Part shown: piece by piece, positions 56,701-64,000 of the stretch
How the letters are laid out: each line of letters starts with the position of its first letter
How positions within the stretch are numbered: the first letter of the stretch is position 1
Program-made: the position numbers and the translations under genes
Notes under the pieces: generated by a model
What the model saw: the letters and a program-made list of their open reading frames with translations, nothing else
Databases searched by the model: none
Told to the model about the DNA's origin: nothing
Assembly (NCBI GenBank): GCA_004195025.1
Contig: SGBB01000003.1
Location: forward strand, 118,153 to 182,152
Direction of reading: 5' to 3'
Origin: Candidatus Acidulidesulfobacter diazotrophicus
GTDB lineage: Bacteria > SZUA-79 > Acidulodesulfobacterales > Acidulodesulfobacteraceae
Length of the DNA: 64,000 nt

Positions 56701-57507
56701 TTAGCTTTTACTTGATATGAAATCTATAACTTTCTTAAAAGCTCTTGCTCTATGAGATATTTTATTTTTTATTTCCTCGCCTACTTCTGCAAGTGTTTTG
56801 TTAAATTCAGGAACATAAAATACGGGATCGTAGCCAAAACCTGTAGTACCGGCTAATGTTTCAGTAATAAAACCGTTAAGCTCGCCATGAAAAAATTTGT
56901 ATTCTTTATTTTTTACGCTATAAACGCAAGCCCAGCATATAAACCTTGCTTCTCTATCGTGTGAGCAATCTTTTTTATACTTCATATTATTTAAAAGTTT
57001 ATTAATGTTGTCTATATTTATATTTGAATTGCTATTTTTTAAATTTACCGCAGCTTCTTTTTCATCATTATTTTTATTTTCATAATTATTATTATTATTA
57101 TTTATATCTTTAAAATTATTCATATTATTTATTTTTGAGTATCTCGCAGTATACAGCCCCGGCTCATTATTTAAACATTTTACTTCCAGACCCGTATCTT
57201 CTGACACAATATAATCAATATTAATATTTACTTGATTGTTAATGTTGCTATGATTGTTATTAATTTTATTTTTTTTGTCAAAATTTAAATTGCGATTAGA
57301 ATTTAAATATCCTTTATTTAATAAAAGGTTATAGTAAGCTTCCGCTTTTATCAAAGCATTTTCCTGATATGTTTTTCCGTCTTCTATTATATCCGTAATG
57401 CCAAATATATTATCGGCATATACAAGATTCATATTTTTCAAATCTTTCATAATTATAGAAATTTCTTGGAACTTGTGTTTGTTTCCTGTTCCTATAAGAA
57501 TATTCAA
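56701..57507 (-). CDS. rdgB: dITP/XTP pyrophosphatase (RdgB/HAM1 family) with Asn-rich inserts
   Basis: House-cleaning enzyme hydrolysing non-canonical purine nucleotides. Motifs TGNKHKFQEI (7-16), SEDTGLEVKCLNNEPGLYTARYS region (102-124), GFGYDPVF (223-230) and SHRARAFKK. 268 residues versus ~195-200 normal: the excess is two Asn-rich blocks, about 70-95 and 126-175. The start is TTG at 57507, supported by AGGAGG 7-8 bases upstream. Monocistronic. Confidence 0.93.
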   Translation of the reverse strand: MNILIGTGNKHKFQEISIIMKDLKNMNLVYADNIFGITDIIEDGKTYQENALIKAEAYYNLLLNKGYLNSNRNLNFDKKNKINNNHSNINNQVNINIDYIVSEDTGLEVKCLNNEPGLYTARYSKINNMNNFKDINNNNNNYENKNNDEKEAAVNLKNSNSNINIDNINKLLNNMKYKKDCSHDREARFICWACVYSVKNKEYKFFHGELNGFITETLAGTTGFGYDPVFYVPEFNKTLAEVGEEIKNKISHRARAFKKVIDFISSKS

Positions 57508-57666
57508 AATTTAACCTCCTAATTTCACATTTTATTTTATAGTTATAAAATGATATATTATAGATTATATATAATGTATAATATTATACTAAAATTTAAA
57601 AATTTATTTTATACTTTCTTGAAAATTTTTAATTAATATTAATTAAAATAAAACGTTAAATTAACA

Positions 57667-58287
57667 ATGAACTATACGATATTCGGCATCATTTATATTC
57701 TATTCGCCTATCTTCTCGGAAGCTTTCCTACATCAGCCATAATTGCCCGCTTAGTCGGAGGCATTAACCTCTCCGAAACGGGAAGCGGCAATCTTGGCGC
57801 TACAAATGTAACAAGAGTAATAGGAAAAAAATACGGAATAATTACTTTAATAATAGACGCCTTAAAAGGATTTTTGCCTGTTTTCATCGCTTTTAAAGAT
57901 TGCAGGTATTTTCATTTTTCTTTTGTAATACTGTCTATTATTATAATAGCCCCTGTAATAGGACATTGCTATTCAGTTTATATAAAATTTAAAGGCGGCA
58001 AGGGGGTTGCAACTGCTCTCGGCGTATTTTTGGCAATATCGCCCGAAGCTGTCGTTATGGCTTTATTTATTTTTATTGTAATGGTATTTTTAAGCAAATA
58101 TATATCTTTATCTTCTATAACCGCCGCTTTTTTTATGCCGTTTTTAATATTTTATAATTTAAAAAATTTAGACATATTTATCGCCTCTTGCTTTATTTCT
58201 TTATTGATAATATACAAACATATTCCGAATATCAAAAGGCTGCTGAACGGCACTGAAAGCAAAATCAATCACCCGCATATTAAATAG
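57667..58287 (+). CDS. plsY: Glycerol-3-phosphate acyltransferase PlsY
   Basis: Membrane enzyme of phospholipid synthesis, acylating glycerol-3-phosphate from acyl-phosphate. Family motifs are GSGNLGATNVTRVIG near residue 40 and KFKGGKGVATALGVF near 105, among six hydrophobic segments. 206 residues is usual. Divergent from rdgB, with 159 bases of AT-rich DNA between the two start codons. Confidence 0.95.
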   Translation: MNYTIFGIIYILFAYLLGSFPTSAIIARLVGGINLSETGSGNLGATNVTRVIGKKYGIITLIIDALKGFLPVFIAFKDCRYFHFSFVILSIIIIAPVIGHCYSVYIKFKGGKGVATALGVFLAISPEAVVMALFIFIVMVFLSKYISLSSITAAFFMPFLIFYNLKNLDIFIASCFISLLIIYKHIPNIKRLLNGTESKINHPHIK

Positions 58288-58520
58288 GCAGTCTTAAAAG
58301 AGCCCATTAATAATGAAGATTAATTATGTTTAAGCGGTAATGAATATAGGGATATAATATGAAAACACTTAAATAATAAATAATTAATAAAATTAAAAAT
58401 TAAATTCCGCTAATAAAATAAGCAATAAATAAAATAATAAAATTAAAAAGGTAACCGCAGGTTAATAATACTAACAGCTAAAGCTTAAGCTTGAAAAAAC
58501 TGATCGATAAGGAGGTATTT

Positions 58521-59069
58521 ATGATTCCGCCGCATCAAAAAAAAGTAGATGAACTTATTCGGCTTGATTTGGGATACATTCCTGAAATCAATGTTAACGA
58601 CTACCGATTGTCTATAAGCGGTGATATTGAAAATCCTATTGTTTTTACTTATAGCGATATTGTGAATATCGGAAAAGATAAAGTTATAGATGATTTTCAT
58701 TGCGTTACCGGTTGGACAAAAGAATCAAATACATGGGATGGCGTTTTAACTAAAGAAATAGCTAAAATAGTTAAACCTGCGCAAGATGCAAAATATGTCT
58801 TGATAGGTTCGTACGACGGCTATACCACTAATGTTGATATTGATTTTTTCTTAAAAGATAATTCTTTGATTGCGTTAAAACATAACGGTAATACTTTAAC
58901 GCCGGAACACGGTTTTCCCGTAAGATTAGTCATATCCGATAAATATGCCTATAAAAGCGCAAAATGGATTAAAGTTATTAAATTCTTAAAAAATGAAGAA
59001 CTCGGATATTGGGAAAAAAGAGGATATTCAAACAATGCAGATCCATTTAAAGAAGAAAGATATACTTAA
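58521..59069 (+). CDS. Sulfite-oxidase-fold molybdopterin-dependent protein, cytoplasmic
   Basis: 182 residues. The sulfite oxidase/YedY-type molybdopterin domain: the Mo-ligand Cys is in DDFHCVTGWT, followed by IGSYDGYTTNVDIDFF and the end GYWEKRGYSNNADPFKEERY typical of this fold. No signal peptide, unlike YedY/MsrP. AAGGAGG 6 bases before ATG 58521 decides the start (a TTG 30 bases earlier is not needed). Substrate unknown. Its stop is immediately followed by a dRS3-like repeat. Confidence 0.85.
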   Translation: MIPPHQKKVDELIRLDLGYIPEINVNDYRLSISGDIENPIVFTYSDIVNIGKDKVIDDFHCVTGWTKESNTWDGVLTKEIAKIVKPAQDAKYVLIGSYDGYTTNVDIDFFLKDNSLIALKHNGNTLTPEHGFPVRLVISDKYAYKSAKWIKVIKFLKNEELGYWEKRGYSNNADPFKEERYT

Positions 59070-59104
59070 TACCTTAAATTCCCCGATAGAACTTTATACA
59101 CTGG

Positions 59105-59124
59105 ATTCCCGCCTACGCGGGAAT
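59105..59124. repeat. dRS3-like 20-base inverted repeat
   Basis: ATTCCCGCCTACGCGGGAAT, identical to the copy at 10213-10232, between the convergent molybdoenzyme and copA genes, where it could act as a stop for both. Confidence 0.85.
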
Positions 59125-59135
59125 GACTTTATAAA

Positions 59136-61883
59136 TTATAGCAAATCCATCTTTTTTGAATATCTTCCTAACAACATTGAGTTAAGAGATACCGTTATAC
59201 TTGAAATTGCCATTGCGGCTCCTGCGATAACAGGGGGGAGCAGCCAGCCTGTAAAATGATAAAAAAGACCGGCGGCAAAAGGAATTCCTAATACGTTAAA
59301 GAAAAAAGCCCAGAATAAATTTTGTTTTATTTTGTTTAATGTCTTCCTGCCTAAAGATATGCTTTTATAAACATCTTTAATATCGCTTTTTACAAGAATG
59401 ACATCGCCTGTTTCTCTTGCTACATCAGTTCCGCTTCCTATAGCTATTCCTACATTGGCTTCCGCAAGAGCAGGTGCATCATTGATGCCGTCCCCCGTCA
59501 TCGCCACTTTTAAATTTTTGCTTTTGAGTTTTTCTATTTCTTTTAACTTATCCTTAGGCAATACATTTGCAATTACATTTTTAGCATTTATTCCAACTTT
59601 TGAAGCGATAAATTCAGCCGATTTTAAATTATCGCCTGTCAAAAGATACGAATCTATTCCTATCATTTTAAGTTTTTCAACAGTTTCTTTTGTATTTTCT
59701 TTCACTTTGTCCGATATCGCAATTATGCCGATTATTTTGGAGTTAAGAGAGACGCCTATAACCGTTTTCCCGTCGGCGCTTAATTTTTCTTCTAATACTT
59801 TTAACTTAGATATATCATCTTCACCTGCATTTTCAAAAAGTTCTTTTTTCCCGATTAATATATTATTCCTATTATGTATAAAACTTAAACCATATCCGCC
59901 TATTTCTTTATAATTATAATTTTTTATAAAATCATTTATATTATTCAATTGATTAAAATCATAAATATTTTTAGCATCAGTTTTAACCCCTTTTTCATAT
60001 TCTTCTACTATAGCTTTTGCAATAGGATGCGAAGAAAATTTTTCGCCGAATGCCGCTATAGATAAAATATCTTCTTTAGAGTGTCCGTTTAACGGAATTA
60101 CATCCGTTACTTCCGGTTTGCCGTAAGTCACTGTCCCTGTTTTATCGAACACGACCGCGTTTATCCTTGCTAATTCTTCAAGCGCCGAAGATCTTTTGAT
60201 TAATATCCCTTTTTCTAGTCCTACCGAGCTGCCGACCATAAGAGCCATAGGCGTGGCAAGACCCATAGCGCAAGGACAAGCTATCACAAGAACAGCAATT
60301 GAAGCTGAAAGAGCGAATAATAAACTTTCATTAAAAACAAATTTCCACGAAATAAAAGTTATTAGCGATATTATAATTACAACAGGGACAAAATAGTTTG
60401 TTACTTCATCGGCTATTCTTTGGATCGGAGCTTTATCCGCCTGCGCATCTTCAACTAATCTAACAATTTGCGACAGTATAGTATCGCCTCCTACCTTCAA
60501 AGCTTTAATTTTTATAATATCTCCGCTATTAATTGTTGAACCTATCACTTTATCGCCTGCTTTTTTCTCTACAGGAATAGGTTCTCCGCTTATCATAGAT
60601 TCGTCAATTAAAGTTTCTCCTTCTAATATTTCTCCGTCAACAGGTATTTTTTCTCCCTTTTTAACTAAAAGAATATCATTAACTTTCACATTTTTAACGT
60701 CTATTTCTTTTATATTCCCGTCATTATCTATTAAATTTGCTTTATTAGCTTGAATCTTAAAAAGAGATTTAAGCGAAGAAGCCGCTTTTTCTTTTGATAT
60801 TTTCTCCAAAAGCTTTCCGAATCTAATAAAAAGAATCAATAAAACAGCCGTATCAAAATACATAGAACCTTTAATCAAAAAAACAGAAGCGACTGAATAA
60901 AAATACGCTGCGGTTATCCCGAGAGAAACAAGCACGTCCATATTAGATGAACCGTTTTTCAGCGAATAATATGCGCCTTTATAAAATGTAAGCCCTGCAC
61001 TAAATTGAACAATTGTAGCAAGCAAAAATAGAATAATAGTCAATGCAATCGTATGAGCATTATAGAAATAGGAAATGCCGAAAATATTTATATACCCCAT
61101 ATAAGTAATAAAAACTACTGGTATAGCCAAAACTAAGGTATATATAACCCAATAATAATCTTTTTTCCAATCGGGAATGCTTCCAAAAAAAGCGCTATAT
61201 AAAAAATTACATATAAACTTTAATTTTTGATAACCTTGCAAATTATTTGGGATTGCCTGAACATTATTTAACGTTTCCTGCGAACAATCTGAAGTTTTAT
61301 ATTGATAACTTTCTGCTGCTGTATTGATTTTATCAGAAGTTTCATTACTGCTGACTGCACTGTTTTTGTTTCCTGCAATAGCAATATAAGCATTATCGTT
61401 ATTGCCGATTAAATCTATAGCTTTATAACCGCCGTCCTTAACTGCTTTAAAAATATTTTCTTTTGAAACTACGGAAGGATTATAAGTAACAAAACCGCTT
61501 TCCCCCGCAAAATTAATTGATACTTTATCTATGCCATGAAGCTTATTTATGCTTTTTTCTACTGTTCTAGCGCAATTAGTGCAGTGCATTCCCTGTATCT
61601 TAAATCTTAAATCTTCATCTGTGTTCTGTTCATTTATATTCTGTTTATTTGTATCCTGTTCTAAATTAATTTCTTGGTTGTTGGTGCTATAACCCGCTTC
61701 ATCAATAGCATTTACAATATCTTTTATATTAACTATATTTTCATCATAAACAACATCAGCACATTTATCTTTTAAGCTTACATTTGCAGATTGGACACCA
61801 TTAATTGCAGATATTGCTTTAGTAACAGTTTTTACGCAATGCTCGCAAGTCATTCCGTGAACATTAATTTTATCAGTTTTCAT
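59136..61883 (-). CDS. copA: Copper(I)-translocating P-type ATPase
   Basis: Exports Cu+ (P1B-type). 915 residues: two HMA domains (HGMTCEHC and QGMHCTNC), an Asn/Gln/Glu-rich linker between and after them, eight transmembrane helices, the CPC motif in VIACPCAMGLATP, phosphorylation site DKTGTVTYG, and SSHPIAKA (HP) and GDGINDAP motifs. MXXXS-type end region at AAMAISSITVSLNSMLL. Metal assigned by family; Cu+ is most likely. Monocistronic, preceded by a hairpin (61928-61988). Confidence 0.94.
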   Translation of the reverse strand: MKTDKINVHGMTCEHCVKTVTKAISAINGVQSANVSLKDKCADVVYDENIVNIKDIVNAIDEAGYSTNNQEINLEQDTNKQNINEQNTDEDLRFKIQGMHCTNCARTVEKSINKLHGIDKVSINFAGESGFVTYNPSVVSKENIFKAVKDGGYKAIDLIGNNDNAYIAIAGNKNSAVSSNETSDKINTAAESYQYKTSDCSQETLNNVQAIPNNLQGYQKLKFICNFLYSAFFGSIPDWKKDYYWVIYTLVLAIPVVFITYMGYINIFGISYFYNAHTIALTIILFLLATIVQFSAGLTFYKGAYYSLKNGSSNMDVLVSLGITAAYFYSVASVFLIKGSMYFDTAVLLILFIRFGKLLEKISKEKAASSLKSLFKIQANKANLIDNDGNIKEIDVKNVKVNDILLVKKGEKIPVDGEILEGETLIDESMISGEPIPVEKKAGDKVIGSTINSGDIIKIKALKVGGDTILSQIVRLVEDAQADKAPIQRIADEVTNYFVPVVIIISLITFISWKFVFNESLLFALSASIAVLVIACPCAMGLATPMALMVGSSVGLEKGILIKRSSALEELARINAVVFDKTGTVTYGKPEVTDVIPLNGHSKEDILSIAAFGEKFSSHPIAKAIVEEYEKGVKTDAKNIYDFNQLNNINDFIKNYNYKEIGGYGLSFIHNRNNILIGKKELFENAGEDDISKLKVLEEKLSADGKTVIGVSLNSKIIGIIAISDKVKENTKETVEKLKMIGIDSYLLTGDNLKSAEFIASKVGINAKNVIANVLPKDKLKEIEKLKSKNLKVAMTGDGINDAPALAEANVGIAIGSGTDVARETGDVILVKSDIKDVYKSISLGRKTLNKIKQNLFWAFFFNVLGIPFAAGLFYHFTGWLLPPVIAGAAMAISSITVSLNSMLLGRYSKKMDLL

Positions 61884-61927
61884 AATAATAGACCTGAATT
61901 AATATTTAATATTACAAAAAATAATAC

Positions 61928-61988
61928 AGGGTTTTTGCAATATTTAAATGGCGACTTCTAACGCCCTTAAAAATAATGCAAAAACCCT
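61928..61988 (-). terminator. Nested hairpin, probable terminator downstream of OmpA/Pal-like gene
   Basis: Twelve-base inverted repeats AGGGTTTTTGCA (61928-61939) and TGCAAAAACCCT (61977-61988) enclose a smaller GGCG/CGCC stem. On the minus strand it follows the OmpA/Pal-like stop and is followed by a T-rich run. It lies also in the copA leader, so a regulatory structure is possible. Confidence 0.6.
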
Positions 61989-62058
61989 ATAAATAATTAC
62001 AGCAAATATTAATATTTTATTCTAAATTTTAATTTATTGTGTATAATCTATGCTAATA

Positions 62059-62703
62059 TTATCTGGACACAACCGCAAAATGGTCTCTTCTGTTAATAGC
62101 GTAACAATCTTTGGTATGAGCGTTGCAAATAGGTCTCTCTTTACCATAGCTTATAGTTTTCAGTCTGTCGGAATTTATGCCTGATTTTTCTAAATAAACT
62201 TTGGCTGCGTTAGCTCTTCTCCATCCCAGCGCTAAATTATAACCCTCAGAACCCCTTCTATCGCAATTACCTTGAATCTGGACTACGACGCCGGGATTAT
62301 GCTTTAAATATAATACATCTCTATTAAGAATAGATATGTCTCTTTTTGTAAAAGCATATTTGTTAAATGCAAAATGGATATTGTTTTTCCTTGCGCTAAG
62401 GTTATAAGATGAAACATGTTTTTCCTTAACTATAATAGGTTTAACGGGCGCGACGATTTTTACCGGCTTTGCAACCGCTATTTTTTTAATCTCTGCAGTT
62501 TTCGTTACTGGAGCTGCTTCCAAACAGCAGTTGTAAGAAGAACCGCACGGGCTTGACAAATAAGATTCGCCGTTATAGTTACCGAACCCGCATGGTGTTG
62601 ACCAGTTAGTGCCGCTGCCGGCAGCATAAGCCTTTGTTCCTAAAAAAAACATAGCCGCAATTGCTAATACGGCAAATAATAATTTCAACTTAACTTTCTT
62701 CAT
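62059..62703 (-). CDS. OmpA/Pal-like peptidoglycan-associated protein
   Basis: 214 residues from ATG 62703, chosen because GGAGG is 8 bases upstream (TTG at 62718 is not needed). Signal peptide MKKVKLKLLFAVLAIAAMFF then AYA. A Cys-containing middle (CGFGNYNGESYLSSPCGSSYNCC, about residues 35-60) and a linker rich in Lys/Val/Ala precede a C-terminal OmpA domain (HFAFNKYAF..., QIQGNCDRRGSEGYNLALGWRRANAAKVYL), which binds peptidoglycan. No lipobox, unlike Pal itself. Confidence 0.85.
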   Translation of the reverse strand: MKKVKLKLLFAVLAIAAMFFLGTKAYAAGSGTNWSTPCGFGNYNGESYLSSPCGSSYNCCLEAAPVTKTAEIKKIAVAKPVKIVAPVKPIIVKEKHVSSYNLSARKNNIHFAFNKYAFTKRDISILNRDVLYLKHNPGVVVQIQGNCDRRGSEGYNLALGWRRANAAKVYLEKSGINSDRLKTISYGKERPICNAHTKDCYAINRRDHFAVVSR

Positions 62704-63106
62704 AATCAAATCCTCCAAAAAAATTAATATAATAATAATTGCAGTAATCCTTAAATTATTTTTTAATCATTAAAAAATAATATATTCCGTTATAATATTC
62801 ACTGGAACAAACGCCATATATATTAAGATTATACCACTAATATTGCATAATAATATTTATTCTTATTTAAAATTATACAGTTTTAATTATAGTTTTATTA
62901 TATTAGCCGTCAATATAAGAGTAATAATTTAATTATAGACAGCCATTCTATATTATATAAATATATATAAATTAAAATATGACTATCGCACAAAACCTCA
63001 TTAAAAAATAATTAAAGTTAACTGAGCGCCTTATGTTTAAATTTAACAATATGCTATATTATATACATTATATTTTATACAATATGCTATATTGTATAAA
63101 TCAGCC
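62704..63106. other. AT-rich non-coding spacer
   Basis: No gene seen. It contains AT-rich repeats such as TATATAA/TTATATA near 62950-63100 and the 3' side of the rRNA terminator. It lies between the OmpA/Pal-like promoter region and the rRNA operon end. Confidence 0.7.
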
Positions 63107-63151
63107 AAAAAAAAAGCCTCTTGAAGTGCAATAAAGCATCTCAAGAGGCTT
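63107..63151 (-). terminator. Rho-independent terminator of the rRNA operon
   Basis: Stem AGCCTCTTGA (63115-63124) pairs with TCAAGAGGCT (63141-63150), followed on the minus strand by an eight-T run (63107-63114). It lies 13 bases after the 5S end. Confidence 0.9.
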
Positions 63152-63164
63152 ATAAAAAAAAATT

Positions 63165-63276
<112 letters not shown>

Positions 63277-63292
63277 AAAACTTTATACTGTT

Positions 63293-63352
63293 CTATTAAA
63301 TAAACTAATTAAGCTATTAAATAAACTAATTAAGCTATTAAATAAACTAATT
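63293..63352. repeat. Tandem 21-base repeat in the 5S-23S spacer, ~2.9 copies
   Basis: Unit CTATTAAATAAACTAATTAAG at 63293-63313, 63314-63334 and partly 63335-63352. It lies in the internal spacer between 5S and 23S, where it is transcribed with the operon. Confidence 0.9.
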
Positions 63353-63427
63353 AATAAACTAATAACCATTAAACGTTAATTAAGCAATTCAAGAAAAGGA
63401 TTAATGCAATTTAAATATAAAAAAAAG

Positions 63428-63930
<503 letters not shown>

Positions 63931-64000
63931 TAATATTTTTAATTTATCTCCGCTGACAAATTCATAATGTATTATAGCAGGCGTATTGTCGCCTATATTT
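63931..64000. other. Sequence at the 23S position that does not match 23S rRNA
   Basis: 70 bases that should be 23S are unlike it. The minus strand forms a small hairpin AGGCG/CGCCT and, in one frame (continuing into the rRNA), is open for the whole stretch ([20 protein letters not shown]). It could be the end of an intron or intervening sequence, an inserted gene, or an assembly join. Confidence 0.55.

Overview
The window is very A+T-rich bacterial DNA. Gram-negative envelope genes (kdsA, kdsD, an OmpA/Pal-type lipoprotein-associated protein, lipoproteins) and the continuous order xerC-hslV-hslU-argB-argD-argF-argG-argH-(small lipoprotein) followed by lysA-dapA-dapB-pyrG-kdsA-kdsD resemble gene orders known from deltaproteobacteria (Desulfobacterota and relatives). 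The formate dehydrogenase, sulfite-oxidase-like enzyme and type IV pili fit an anaerobic or facultative member of that group. The lineage assignment is inference; no 16S gene is present.

Layout. (1) 1-24.4 kb: one long minus-strand block of core genes: Kdo synthesis, CTP synthase, lysine and arginine biosynthesis, polyprenyl diphosphate synthase, RadA, a degenerate RpiB-like protein, a geranylgeranyl-reductase-type flavoprotein, an NHL protein, HslUV, XerC/D and UppP. (2) 24.9-30.5 kb: universal stress protein, a zinc alcohol dehydrogenase, a CLC channel with CBS domains, a K+ channel with RCK domain, tRNA-Glu(CTC) and a small lipoprotein. (3) 30.6-34.0 kb: an accessory island of nucleotidyltransferase toxin-like genes and small partners, built from repeated modules and bounded by direct repeats. 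(4) 34.2-41.2 kb: a type IV pilus minor-pilin/tip operon (PilV-, PilW-, PilX-like, PilY1) plus a small secreted protein. (5) 41.2-43.4 kb: a second island (PIN protein pair and AbiEii-like pair), bounded by a duplicated gene end. (6) 43.4-57.5 kb: a two-gene NAD-dependent formate dehydrogenase with fused subunits, a ubiE fragment, Na+/H+ antiporter, MFS transporter, UDP-glucose epimerase, RlmD, a glycine-zipper lipoprotein and RdgB; most of these proteins carry long asparagine-rich insertions. (7) 57.7-64 kb: PlsY, a sulfite-oxidase-fold molybdoenzyme, a Cu+ P-type ATPase, an OmpA/Pal-like protein, and the 3' end of an rRNA operon on the minus strand (23S partial, 5S, terminator).

The most unusual features are: the modular toxin-like array with a shared C-terminal tail; asparagine-rich insertions within conserved enzymes; the FdsA-FdsD fusion and the FdsG-remnant/FdsB fusion; heptanucleotide tandem repeats with several different unit sequences in intergenic DNA; a dRS3-like/MITE-like dispersed repeat family; and a sudden loss of 23S rRNA similarity 70 bases before the window end.
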